Source: Nitrososphaerales archaeon (GTDB taxonomy: Archaea; Thermoproteota; Nitrososphaeria; Nitrososphaerales; CADDZS01). Taken from it: DNA of 41,966 bases. Under the pieces are notes generated by a model. It was not told where the DNA came from. It searched no databases and saw only the letters and a program-made list of their open reading frames with translations. The DNA lies in the NCBI GenBank assembly GCA_030038075.1, contig JASHPO010000140.1, positions 1 through 41,966 on the forward strand. Direction: 5' to 3'. Shown in pieces: positions 8,130 through 15,862 of this stretch (positions are counted from its first letter, which is position 1; every line of letters starts with the position of its first letter). The position numbers and the translations under genes were made by a program.

Positions 8130-8300
8130 TTATTGCGAAGTGGTCTTTTCAGCCTTAGATTTGCAGATAAGGCAAGTATCTCCTTGGTGCAGAGTTACTG
8201 CCGGAATCGATGGATACCATCGGTGTCTTTCACACCTTAAGCAAGGCCAGTATTGCAGCATCTGTTTAGAAATCAGTAGCTGAACTGTTTTGGTCAACAT
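8130..8300 (-). CDS. Small zinc-ribbon protein
   Basis: A 56-residue frame starting with ATG 8300. It contains CLRC (residues 20-23) and CLIC (43-46), separated by a Trp/Tyr/Pro/His-containing loop (RHRWYPSIPAVTLHQGD). This C-x2-C...C-x2-C arrangement is typical of a zinc ribbon. It begins 16 bp after the stop of the HTH gene, so it is probably co-transcribed with it. The reading is clean and ends in TAA. Function unknown; nucleic-acid or protein binding is likely for such ribbons. Confidence 0.6.
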   Translation of the reverse strand: MLTKTVQLLISKQMLQYWPCLRCERHRWYPSIPAVTLHQGDTCLICKSKAEKTTSQ

Positions 8301-8316
8301 CTATCCACTCCAGAGA

Positions 8317-8700
8317 TTATGCGCGAACCACCAGTCGTGGCGCTGAGATGTGTTCGGCCGTCGGCGCGACCGGTGCTGGCGTGGGAACTTGTCTGTTCAG
8401 TATGACATCGACTACGAGCTCGCCGCTTTCCAAGCTGATCGATGCGTTCTTGATGGACGACCTGTAACAAACGAACTTCTTTCCATCGTCCTGGATAATT
8501 GTTTTCTCGGCCTTGATGATACCGTAGTGCTGAAGCTCATGAATTCTCCTGTAGCAGGTGCTTATTGGTATGTTCTGCTCCCTACTGATTTCCTCGATTG
8601 GAAGCGAAGCCGAGATTATCGAAAGAACTATCCTTCGAGAGTATTCGTCTGAAAGCGCCTTTACGACTTCAACCGCCTTTGCGTTATCTGTCACGAGCAT
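8317..8700 (-). CDS. Winged-helix transcriptional regulator, paralog A
   Basis: This 127-residue protein has an N-terminal ArsR-like winged helix: SDEYSRRIVLSI, then EEISREQNIPISTCYRR as the helix-turn-helix, then a wing around EKTIIQDDGKKF. The remaining 60 residues form a family-specific beta region with a Pro-rich tail. It is closely related to the genes at 10473 and 37877 and to the pseudogene at 37342. No metal-binding Cys or His cluster is evident. A perfect inverted repeat (CAATCCCG/CGGGATTG) about 60 bp upstream, also present before the 37877 paralog, suggests autoregulation. Confidence 0.85.
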   Translation of the reverse strand: MLVTDNAKAVEVVKALSDEYSRRIVLSIISASLPIEEISREQNIPISTCYRRIHELQHYGIIKAEKTIIQDDGKKFVCYRSSIKNASISLESGELVVDVILNRQVPTPAPVAPTAEHISAPRLVVRA

Positions 8701-8735
8701 TGCTGTCTTAACCTGTGAGCCACTACGGAGTAGGC

Positions 8736-8771
8736 AGTTATTGGGTTCAATCCCGAATAGATGCGGGATTG
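8736..8771 (-). promoter_or_regulatory. Palindromic operator and TATA of HTH paralog A
   Basis: CAATCCCG (8748-8755) and CGGGATTG (8764-8771) form a perfect 8-bp inverted repeat with an 8-bp spacer. On the minus strand a weak TATA (AATAACT, 8742-8736) follows about 20 bp from the centre, and the start codon is about 60 bp away. The same arrangement occurs before the paralog at 37877-38224. Confidence 0.65.
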
Positions 8772-8888
8772 GAAATACGAACAGATTCGAGTAAAGTGTC
8801 TCGGTACGCTAGGAAACATTCGCAGATATTGCACAGATATAGAGCTGGCGAGGTGAAATTTTATTCGATTTTCGTGTTGAGAACAGCT

Positions 8889-9524
8889 TCAATCCTTGTC
8901 AAAGTATCCGCTGATTATTCTTCGCTCAGCCCTTCTGAGGATCTCTGATATTGTGCTCGGCGCGCTGTCAAGGACTTTGGCTAGCTCTTCCGTGGAAACT
9001 CGCTTCGGATATTCGTAGTAACCAAGTTCCAAGGCGGACTTCAAGACTTTCTCTTGCTTCGGCGTAATTGCTCTTTTTGGCGCAAGCTTGGATATATCAG
9101 ATATCTTGTAGTCGATCCCGCTGGCGTGAAGCGTTTGCAAGAATCTTGGGATTGCATCGCCGCTCATGAAAAGCTTGTAGCTCATCTGTCCGTCGTGCTC
9201 GGAAACCGCGGGACCCACAAAGTAACCGGTCTTCGAGTCCATAATTATTGAACAAACCCTACAATCCTTGCTAGTCACAGCGCCGACGATCCGGTTTGAC
9301 CCGACACTTGCTACGTCACTTCCGACGACATCTGGAGACTTAATCAGTTCCTTTATCAGATCGTCGGCGTTAACCTTGTCGGAAACAATGTCCACGAAAT
9401 GCGTAACCCCCGGCGCATCTGACGATTCGAGCTTCATACTCAATATCTTCACTGTAGCGAGATCGTTCTGGCATAGAGTACGTATCCAGCTCTCTGGCGG
9501 TACCAGGAATTGGAGCTGAATCAT
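8889..9524 (-). CDS. Bat-type (bacterio-opsin activator) HTH regulator
   Basis: This 211-residue protein ends in an HTH_10 domain typical of archaeal Bat-like regulators: TPKQEKVLKSALELGYYEYPKRVSTEELA, with the recognition region around APSTISEILRRAE. The first 140 residues are an alpha/beta sensor-like region with an RVC motif (CRVCSIIM), which may bind a ligand or metal. The start is ATG 9524. A TATA-like GTATTAAT on the minus strand near 9552-9559 gives a nearly leaderless message and may be shared in the other direction with the divergent CBS gene. It is a candidate local regulator, but nothing ties it to a given operator. Confidence 0.85.
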   Translation of the reverse strand: MIQLQFLVPPESWIRTLCQNDLATVKILSMKLESSDAPGVTHFVDIVSDKVNADDLIKELIKSPDVVGSDVASVGSNRIVGAVTSKDCRVCSIIMDSKTGYFVGPAVSEHDGQMSYKLFMSGDAIPRFLQTLHASGIDYKISDISKLAPKRAITPKQEKVLKSALELGYYEYPKRVSTEELAKVLDSAPSTISEILRRAERRIISGYFDKD

Positions 9525-9647
9525 GAGAGTGATTCTAAGACTTTGGCTCGGGATTAATACTCTTTTCTCGCTTCATCAATGTGCAAACCAATTCTCCATT
9601 TCATTTCAGGAAAGGCTAATAGAGCATTTCTTCCGGTCTTCAAGCTC

Positions 9648-10457
9648 ATGAGGATAGGCGAAGCGCTGCCTAACATTTTCAAAAAAACATATCCAGTACT
9701 TGAGCACGGAACGCAGATGCTTCTGGCCGTTTCGCTACTTCGATTTCACCAGATTGACGCGCTTCCTATAGGCTTCAAGCCGAGGCAGAAGAAGAAATAT
9801 GCGGTCTTTGGATTTTCGTGCCTTGCGAAGCTGCAGGAAACATCACCAAAAGACTACGGAAAATTTCTCGAAATGCCCTGTGAAAAAGCTTCGCTAGAGC
9901 TAGCGACGGTAGATGTGGATGACACAATCGAGGATTTGCTCAAAGTTTTCCAAAAGACGAGATTCGGTTTTGCTTGGATAGAGTCTGAAAGGTTGGGAGG
10001 CTTTGCAAGCTTACGCGATCTCTTGGAGCTATACAAGAGTGGTCTAATTTATACCAAAATGACTATGGAGCAGGTCGCTTCCCCGATATTTTCGATGCCG
10101 GCGGACTCAAGCCTGAAGACCGTTTTGCAGGAAATGTTCAACCATCGATACAGACGCATTTTTGTATCGAATGAGAAAAGTCTCGTAACCGACAGAAGGA
10201 TAATCAGCTATATCTTCAGCGCTTCAAGGCTCACTGAAACAACGAAAAAACCAGAGATACTGCTCGATGTCAAGCTCGGCGATCTGGACAAGATGGAACC
10301 AGTTCCGATGGATGGTCGAACGAGCATCACAAAGGCAGCCCTCTCGATGAGAGATACAGCCGAGGAATGCCTCATCTGCGATAAAGGGGTTGTAACTCCA
10401 TGGGATCTCGTGATGAAACCTCTAATCGGCGGAGAGCTCGTAATCAAAAAGAGTTAA
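9648..10457 (+). CDS. Four-CBS-motif protein, paralog 1
   Basis: About 269 residues. It aligns along its length with the protein at 38304-39140: shared blocks include FGFA, LLELY/LLGLF, SPIFSMP/QPIFSLP, RRI/RKI, VTDRRIISYIFS/VTDKQILSYIFN and the C-terminal GVVTPWDLVMK/GIVTPWDLVIK. These are CBS motifs, which sense adenine nucleotides. ATG 9648 matches the paralog's N-terminus. An in-frame ATG at 9579 would add 23 residues and lies almost on the predicted transcription start (about 9582), so I think it less likely. It is convergent with an HTH gene; the paralog is also next to a related HTH gene. No palindrome of the main regulon precedes this copy. Confidence 0.75.
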   Translation: MRIGEALPNIFKKTYPVLEHGTQMLLAVSLLRFHQIDALPIGFKPRQKKKYAVFGFSCLAKLQETSPKDYGKFLEMPCEKASLELATVDVDDTIEDLLKVFQKTRFGFAWIESERLGGFASLRDLLELYKSGLIYTKMTMEQVASPIFSMPADSSLKTVLQEMFNHRYRRIFVSNEKSLVTDRRIISYIFSASRLTETTKKPEILLDVKLGDLDKMEPVPMDGRTSITKAALSMRDTAEECLICDKGVVTPWDLVMKPLIGGELVIKKS

Positions 10458-10472
10458 GGTTGGCAAAGTCTA

Positions 10473-10850
10473 CTAGGTTGTCTGAATTTGCGTTATCAGC
10501 GATTTGCGATCGCTGTCCCGAGGATTAGCTTCTACATCGACCGAAAGCTGTTCGGAAAGGAAACTGATTGTTATGCCTTTTACGACACTGCGATACGTTT
10601 CATGTCTCTTTCCAGCAGGGGTTATTAGAGTACTCTCGATTCTTAACAGAGAAGCGTTAACAAGCTCGCGAACGCGTCTGTAGCATGTACTTAACGGAAT
10701 GTGGCACTCGCGACTAATCTCTTCTATAGATTTTGCGCCAGCGATAGTTGAGCAGAGTATTCGGCGATTGTATTCATCAAATACAGCTAGTAGTAGATTA
10801 AATTCATGGCTATCATCAGCCAGCAAAAGAGATTCTGCGAACAAAATCAA
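10473..10850 (-). CDS. Winged-helix transcriptional regulator, paralog B
   Basis: A 125-residue relative of the genes at 8317 and 37877: FDEYNRRILCSTIAG, then EEISRECHIPLSTCYRR as the helix-turn-helix, then ESTLITPAGKRHETYRS in the wing. Its start is TTG 10850; TTG 10844 is also possible given a TATA (CTCTAAATA on the minus strand, about 10864-10872). The promoter lacks the CAATCCCG repeat seen upstream of the other two paralogs. A perfect AGAGATCTCT palindrome at 10881-10890 could be a private operator. It is convergent with the CBS-protein gene. Confidence 0.8.
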   Translation of the reverse strand: MILFAESLLLADDSHEFNLLLAVFDEYNRRILCSTIAGAKSIEEISRECHIPLSTCYRRVRELVNASLLRIESTLITPAGKRHETYRSVVKGITISFLSEQLSVDVEANPRDSDRKSLITQIQTT

Positions 10851-11213
10851 TTGGCCGCTGGTATTTAGAGAATTCTGCTAAGAGATCTCTGCATCAAATG
10901 GAACAGTCCGCATGGTACAGCCCTAAAATTGGCTGGAAGTATTTTCTGATGCCGAGTCTCATGAGTCACTAATGAGTCTATTGACCGCCCAAATGCCCGA
11001 TCACTGGTTTTGCTCTGGGATTATGTTTAATCGTCCAATTTCTTGTGGGAATACTGGATCTAGTGATTGTAAACATATTCCTCTGTTTATTCTACTCGGA
11101 CTTTGAAACAATTACTCGATGTATTAGCGGCAATGTCCTTCTCTCTTACGATTGAGACAAGTCTCGTTAAATCTTATCATTTGAATTTTGGAATATTTTG
11201 ATCATGTTATTGG
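10851..11213. other. Gene-poor stretch with a possible decayed membrane ORF
   Basis: No intact gene here. On the plus strand, 10985-11155 holds a start-less open frame encoding a strongly hydrophobic stretch (FALGLCLIVQFLVGILDLVI, continuing with VNIFLCLFYSDF), which looks like the remnant of a membrane protein. It begins directly after a TGA and has no proper initiation codon. The rest is AT-rich and shows only short inverted repeats, such as CAGCC/GGCTG around 10919-10936. Confidence 0.4.
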
Positions 11214-11441
11214 TCACAAGGGAACAGGGAAGTTACACATCTTATAGAACCTGCCATGAGTAGAATAGATATAGCCTAATCCAATGGTCTCGCAACTCAA
11301 AGATCTATAGCCCTTCCAAGTGGGCGGGTTCAGCATGTAGCCTGCCGGGTCATAATTGAACCAGTGGAATACCTGTGCAAAGAAGAATCCCTAGACCACT
11401 ACGATTGAGCAAGCAAGAGCAATCTTGGTCCTACAACTCAT
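11214..11441 (-). pseudogene. Small exported protein interrupted by an amber codon
   Basis: From ATG 11441 a 75-codon frame reads MSCRTKIALACSIVVV, then TAG (11393-11391), then GFFFAQVFHWFNYDPAGY and a further 40 residues rich in Tyr, Trp and Cys, ending at TGA 11216-11214. The first part plus GFFFAQ forms one continuous signal-anchor helix, so the TAG is very likely a nonsense mutation in a once intact small extracytoplasmic protein. A good TATA (CTTTTAAT on the minus strand, about 11465-11472) would give a leaderless message. Alternatives are readthrough or an assembly error. Confidence 0.55.
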
Positions 11442-11585
11442 AGCTTCTCTTTGTTTGTTTTCCTATTAAAAGCTTGGAACGCATATGATGGATACCGTCT
11501 ACTTTACGAACTTGGGATTTGTTAGCAATTCATAATTCTGAGGTTCCTACGAATTGTTCCAGAAATGCTTCAATCGCGTCAAAAG

Positions 11586-12491
11586 TCACTTTGCCACCAA
11601 AACTGAGCAGTGAGCGTAGTGCAAGACTCCGTTTGCGACGCTGCCAAGAACTAGTTTCTTGAATCCTCCTAACCCTCTTGTGCCCAAGACTATCAGGTCA
11701 TAGTTCGCGTCTTCGGCTACCTTCGTTATTGCCTCGATTGGAGCTTGGATTCGGTCGACAACCTTGGTGTCGGCGTCAACTCCGTTACTCTTTGCCAACT
11801 CAGCGAATTCTTTTGTGATCTTTTCGCCATCCTGTTTCATCTCCAGCATCACTCTGTCGTATGCATGCCCATAGTCGTAGCCGACAGGCGGGAGATAGAC
11901 AACATTGACAAAAGTTAGCTTCGCATGAACAGCTTTCGCAACGCTCATCGCGAGCCGTATAGCCTTCGACGCGCTTTCAGACCCATCGGTCGCTACCAGA
12001 ATTCGCTTGAGCTCCAGATCATTCTTTCCTTCGGGTTTTCTGACGACCAGCACAGAAGAAGGAGAATGCAACGCGAGATGACTAGATACACTGCCAAGGA
12101 GCACTCTTTTGAATCCTCCCAGTCCTCTCGTACCACAGACTACTAGATCACTCTTCTGTTCCACGATGAAATCGATCAGGGATTCCACGATCGACTCGGA
12201 TCTGGAGTAGATTACGGCGCTACTAGCTTCGATATTTTCCTTCCGCAGAGTTGACATCGCCTCGTCAGTAGCGTTCATCGCGTTCTGCTGTAGTTTCGAA
12301 TAGTACTCATCTCTTACGGGCACGGTGAAAATGCTCGCCGGTTGTAGGGCGCAGACTGCGGTAACCTTAGCTCCGCTACCTTTCGCTATTATGCTCGCTA
12401 CTTCGCAAGCTTGAAAAGAATTCTCAGAGCCGTCCAAGGCGACCGTTATATTCCGAATCTCGGGAAGCGGCTCCGCTATACCTACGTGCAT
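11586..12491 (-). CDS. Tandem universal stress protein (two UspA domains)
   Basis: This 301-residue protein has two complete Usp domains. Each begins with an ITVALDGS or ILVATDGS strand and ends with the ATP-binding G-x2-G-x9-G-S pattern (GTRGLGGFKRVLLGS and GTRGLGGFKKLVLGS). Such ATP-binding Usp proteins act in stress or energy-state responses, with no defined reaction. ATG 12491 lies about 13 nt after the predicted transcription start. It is divergent from a cupredoxin gene, and the shared palindrome at 12544-12561 sits between them with a TATA on each side. Confidence 0.9.
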   Translation of the reverse strand: MHVGIAEPLPEIRNITVALDGSENSFQACEVASIIAKGSGAKVTAVCALQPASIFTVPVRDEYYSKLQQNAMNATDEAMSTLRKENIEASSAVIYSRSESIVESLIDFIVEQKSDLVVCGTRGLGGFKRVLLGSVSSHLALHSPSSVLVVRKPEGKNDLELKRILVATDGSESASKAIRLAMSVAKAVHAKLTFVNVVYLPPVGYDYGHAYDRVMLEMKQDGEKITKEFAELAKSNGVDADTKVVDRIQAPIEAITKVAEDANYDLIVLGTRGLGGFKKLVLGSVANGVLHYAHCSVLVAK

Positions 12492-12525
12492 ATCTTATTA
12501 CAAGCAGGATCAAGCCAAACTTCCT

Positions 12526-12577
12526 ACTTAAGATAGGAAGACGATCACCGGTTTTGAGAATCGACTGTAAAATAGAT
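12526..12577. promoter_or_regulatory. Bidirectional operator between Usp and cupredoxin genes
   Basis: The core is ATCACCGGTTTTGAGAAT (12544-12561), flanked by CG, with a strong right half and a degenerate left half. A TATA box lies about 23.5 bp away on the minus side (CTTAAGT, 12532-12526). Another lies about 21.5 bp away on the plus side (AATAGAT, 12571-12577). Confidence 0.65.
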
Positions 12578-12614
12578 ATTCAGGATCAGCGTAGATACTG
12601 CCTCAAAGATAAAA

Positions 12615-13079
12615 ATGAAGAAAACCTTGGGCTCTAGTTCTGTTTCGGTTCTTGTTATACTCGGCACTCTAATAGTCGGGCTGGTATCTGGCATCGCCTT
12701 ATCCGCAGCCACATTCGGCCTTGTAAACACCACGACAATAATCATTACTCAAACTACGATACAATCGGGAAATGACAATTCCTATTCCACAGCAAATCTC
12801 ACGTTGAATCTCGTTCCTTATGTAGCTCAAGTTAGTATATCCGGATTCGCTTATTCGCCTCAATCTATAACCGTAGTTATCGGTATTAACAATACGGTGA
12901 TGTGGACAAATTGGGACGACGAAGATCATACTGTAACATCTGCCAATTCGACGTTCGACTCTGGTCCACTGAGCCCGGGACAAACGTTTCAGTACACTTT
13001 CACGACGCCGGGTATCTACGAATATACATGCTCCTTTCATCCATGGATGGAGGGCGTTGTCATAGCAGAGAACAGCTAA
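12615..13079 (+). CDS. Membrane-anchored type 1 copper protein (cupredoxin)
   Basis: This 154-residue protein has an N-terminal signal anchor (VLVILGTLIVGLVSGIAL) and a plastocyanin-like domain. The copper ligands are all present: H105 (DEDHTV), C139, H142 and M145 (YTCSFHPWM). Such proteins carry single electrons on the outside of the cell membrane, a natural partner of the Rieske/cytochrome b complex or a terminal oxidase. It has its own palindrome-plus-TATA promoter. A related protein without the ligands is encoded at 33427. Confidence 0.93.
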   Translation: MKKTLGSSSVSVLVILGTLIVGLVSGIALSAATFGLVNTTTIIITQTTIQSGNDNSYSTANLTLNLVPYVAQVSISGFAYSPQSITVVIGINNTVMWTNWDDEDHTVTSANSTFDSGPLSPGQTFQYTFTTPGIYEYTCSFHPWMEGVVIAENS

Positions 13080-13179
13080 TCCGAGAAGCCTAGTGAAGAT
13101 TTTGCAGACGAAGTGTTGGCACAAAAGTTATTGAGACACTGAACCTTGCCTAATCACGATTAATGGGAATCAGTTGTTA

Positions 13180-13614
13180 ATGACATCAAAGCAAGTACCT
13201 GAAAAAATCATGGTCTGCGTGGACGGTTCGGAAATTGGTTACAGGGCAGCGGATTTTGCGATAGCCCTCGCTGAAAAGCTGGACTCAAAAATCCTTTTTG
13301 TCAACGTAGTTGGAGCATCAACTTCGGAACAAAGCTACAGCATAAGCGCGGATATGGTCGGCTCCTTCGAGACTCTAGGAAAGGAAGCCCTGTCAAAATG
13401 TGAAGCGTTGGCTCTGAAGAGCGGCGTCGATTACGAGACTCAAGAGCTCGCTGGCGATCCAGCTGAAGAGATACTGAAGAAGGTATCGAAATCAAACTGC
13501 GACTGCATCGTCATAGGCAAGAAAGGTCTGGGAAAAATCGAAAAGATGATCATGGGCAGCGTGTCAGACAAAGTTGTAAAGTTATCCGAAGTCCCGGTCA
13601 TCATAGTAAAGTGA
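13180..13614 (+). CDS. Universal stress protein, single domain
   Basis: The 144-residue product starts with KIMVCVDGSEIGYRA and ends with the nucleotide-binding pattern GKKGLGKIEKMIMGS and a PVIIVK strand, so it is a complete ATP-binding-type UspA domain. I chose ATG 13180 over TTG 13174. The HIT gene follows after 15 bp, so the two probably share a transcript. No good copy of the main palindrome lies upstream, unlike the other Usp genes here. Confidence 0.9.
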   Translation: MTSKQVPEKIMVCVDGSEIGYRAADFAIALAEKLDSKILFVNVVGASTSEQSYSISADMVGSFETLGKEALSKCEALALKSGVDYETQELAGDPAEEILKKVSKSNCDCIVIGKKGLGKIEKMIMGSVSDKVVKLSEVPVIIVK

Positions 13615-13629
13615 TGCTGAGCTTCGGGC

Positions 13630-14058
13630 TTGTTTGAAGAGAGCTGTGTTTTCTGCGGGATAGCCAGTGGAAAGAACTCGAGTTTCACAGTGTTCAAAGA
13701 CTCGGTCTCTATGGCCTTCCTTGACAAGAGGCCACTATTTCATGGCCACTGCCTTCTCATACCTTTGGAACATTACGAGACGCTGACTGACCTACCTGAA
13801 GATTTGATCAAGCCTATTTTTACTAATGCCAAACTCATCGCGGCGGCGGTCAAAAAAGGCTTGAAGGCTGACGGAACTTTCATCGCAATCAATAACAAGA
13901 TCAGCCAGAGCGTACCTCATCTACATATTCACATAGTGCCCAGAAGACATGGCGATAAGTTGAGAGGCTTTTTCTTTCCGAGAATCGCCTATCATTCAGA
14001 AGAAAACGCTGCGGAAGTACAGCGTGCTATTGTGAGCGTCATCTCAGAGTTGAAGTAG
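13630..14058 (+). CDS. HIT-family nucleotide hydrolase
   Basis: This 142-residue protein shows the histidine triad HLHIHIVPRR near residues 97-106 and an N-terminal CVFCGIASGK zinc or structural segment typical of HIT proteins, which hydrolyse nucleoside phosphoramidates or dinucleoside polyphosphates. The start is TTG 13630. It lies just behind the Usp gene, so the pair may concern nucleotide stress signals. The family is certain; the substrate is unknown. Confidence 0.92.
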   Translation: MFEESCVFCGIASGKNSSFTVFKDSVSMAFLDKRPLFHGHCLLIPLEHYETLTDLPEDLIKPIFTNAKLIAAAVKKGLKADGTFIAINNKISQSVPHLHIHIVPRRHGDKLRGFFFPRIAYHSEENAAEVQRAIVSVISELK

Positions 14059-14203
14059 GCTCGTACTACGACTCTTCATCTTGCCACGATATTTAGCAGA
14101 GCTTTCATTTGGGCTAGCGGCCAATTTTAACTGGACAAGTATAGCTAGAAAACGATGTGGTTCCCACAACCACTAGGACTGCAACAGCAAAACCCGTAGC
14201 AGT

Positions 14204-14240
14204 TTTCTCAGAATTGATAATCGTGTTCTGGTCTTTTAAG
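14204..14240 (+). promoter_or_regulatory. Operator and TATA of the 14260 membrane gene
   Basis: TTTCTCAGAATTGATAAT (14204-14221), followed by CG, and CTTTTAAG (14233-14240) centred 24 bp downstream. Transcription is predicted to begin at about 14260, on or next to the ATG, giving a leaderless message. Confidence 0.7.
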
Positions 14241-14259
14241 ACCTGAACGCATAAAAATC

Positions 14260-14547
14260 ATGCCCATGGCAGTCCAAAGTACTCCGGATCACAGAACAAA
14301 AGCCATATCCAACTATGGCATGATAGCGTGCATTCTCTTCACTTACATCGTCTTTTCCTACTGTACCGCACTGTTATTCGTGACCTTCGTCCAGAGCTAC
14401 TTGTTTGCCTGCGTATTGTCCTTTGCCTCGGTAGGGATCGTGTTTGGATTCATTGTGCAGATGGCATTGCCAGAAGAAACGTCCCATTTAGAAACTCGCC
14501 TGCTACATGAACTGGCAAAGAGAAGATTAGTAGTGTTTGAATCGTAA
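14260..14547 (+). CDS. Small two-helix membrane protein
   Basis: The 95-residue product has two hydrophobic helices (MIACILFTYIVFSYCTALLF and YLFACVLSFASVGIVFGFIV) and a charged C-terminal tail (EETSHLETRLLHELAKRR) likely on the cytoplasmic side. The ATGs at 14260 and 14266 are both possible; the predicted transcription start falls at the first. It belongs to the palindrome regulon. I do not recognise the family. Confidence 0.65.
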   Translation: MPMAVQSTPDHRTKAISNYGMIACILFTYIVFSYCTALLFVTFVQSYLFACVLSFASVGIVFGFIVQMALPEETSHLETRLLHELAKRRLVVFES

Positions 14548-14594
14548 CAATGCCTAATTACTTGATTTAGTATTCCGGACTTTTGATCTCCCCA

Positions 14595-15497
14595 ATGATA
14601 ACAATCTTCGCGGGAAAGGGCGGCGTCGGAAAAACAACATGCGCGGCCACAAGCGCGCTTCATCACTCGAGGTTGGGTGAGAAGACTCTTGCCATTTCGA
14701 CCGATGCAACTCCGTCTCTTTCGCACATTTTCGGCGTAACTGACAACGCAAAGCCTGCCAGAGTCAAGGAGAACCTGTACATCAGTGAGCTCGGCCTACG
14801 CGAAGTCAAGGAAATGTGGGACAGGAAATTCGGTCGCGAGGTCTATGAGGTCTTTTCATCGTTTGTCTCGATAGAGTATGAGGATTTTCTGGAATTCATG
14901 ACCTCGCTCCTTCCAGGAATGTTTGACGAGTTCATGGTCGACTACATCAGGGAACTCGATCTCGCAAGTGAATACGAAACTATCATCTGGGACACCGCGC
15001 CCTTGGGTCAGACGCTAACGTTACTTCAAACGCCAACGCTTGTAATGAGGCATCTTCGGATGGCTCCGAGGATCTATTCCAAACTAAAGCGCGGTCAGAA
15101 AATTAAAGAGTCTTTGATGGACATAATCGAGAGGTGGCACGAGCTCTCGGAGACAAACATCGACTTTCTTCGCTATCAGGTTGGCTTTATCATGGTTACG
15201 ATCCCAGAGGCCCTTGCAATCGAGCAGCTAGACGGAGTATTTTCCGAGCTGAACAAGTTCGGATTCAAAGTCGGGGAGCTGATAGTTAACAATGTTGTCA
15301 GAAATGCTGACTCCGATTTCCTGCTTACCAGAGCAAAAGAGCAGACAGGATACCTCAAGTACATTAGAGAAAAGTTTGCCTATCTCAAAATCACAGAACT
15401 GCCGATGTTTCCATACGAGCTGAAAGGTCTGGAGCGACTAAAAGAAGCAGAAAAATCGCTATTTGGATCGGCGGCCGAAGTTGTGGCAAAAGACTAG
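14595..15497 (+). CDS. ArsA/Get3-like ATPase
   Basis: A 300-residue P-loop ATPase of the deviant Walker type: FAGKGGVGKTT at the N-terminus, a switch I-like STDATPSLSHIFG, and WDTAPLGQTLTLLQTP, equivalent to the switch II DTAPTGHTLRLL of ArsA/Get3. Members deliver tail-anchored proteins or drive metalloid export. No arsenic-resistance gene is near, so a targeting or assembly role is more likely. ATG 14595 is preferred over TTG 14583 because a TATA-like ATTTAGTA near 14565-14572 gives a leaderless message at that ATG. Confidence 0.88.
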   Translation: MITIFAGKGGVGKTTCAATSALHHSRLGEKTLAISTDATPSLSHIFGVTDNAKPARVKENLYISELGLREVKEMWDRKFGREVYEVFSSFVSIEYEDFLEFMTSLLPGMFDEFMVDYIRELDLASEYETIIWDTAPLGQTLTLLQTPTLVMRHLRMAPRIYSKLKRGQKIKESLMDIIERWHELSETNIDFLRYQVGFIMVTIPEALAIEQLDGVFSELNKFGFKVGELIVNNVVRNADSDFLLTRAKEQTGYLKYIREKFAYLKITELPMFPYELKGLERLKEAEKSLFGSAAEVVAKD

Positions 15498-15862
15498 GAA
15501 ATCATCATTATTGCTCTCGTCAGTTGGTACAAATACTGTCATGTCCGCGAGCGGCTTTGGAAAAGACTTTGGCGAGCTCTCGCGGGAATCATGTTCGTAG
15601 AAATCTCTCTATTTATAATGAAGTCAAGCAAGGTAATTGGAGCTAGGAACTTCGCCGGGTAATTGAACGCAAACTTGCGGCCGAAGATCGAAGGCAGGCT
15701 GCTCACGAGCTGGACAGTATGAGTCAATAAAACCTAGCTTTGATTCTACATGCGCATCAGAGAGACTCGTGATCTTGCCTAACCTCTTATGCTGTAAATG
15801 CGAGCGTTCTTGCCAAACGGTACAACAGCGCGAAGTTGATAAAGAGCAGGTCATCTTAGTGT
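15498..15862. other. Intergenic region between convergent genes
   Basis: This 365-bp stretch separates the convergent ArsA-like and MFS genes. Short frames exist on both strands but none has convincing composition, start and context. A plus-strand frame with a CCKCERSC motif near 15784 continues far into the antisense of the MFS gene and is not credible as it stands. I see no tRNA, strong hairpin or palindrome of the main regulon. Confidence 0.5.

Noticed and set aside
8145-8162. Possible palindrome copy before the 8085 membrane gene
   Set aside because: Only one half resembles the motif and it lies within the zinc-ribbon coding sequence.
15624-15854. Minus-strand 76-residue frame in the intergenic region
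   Set aside because: No recognisable fold, mixed composition and no promoter. Convergent intergenic position makes chance likely.
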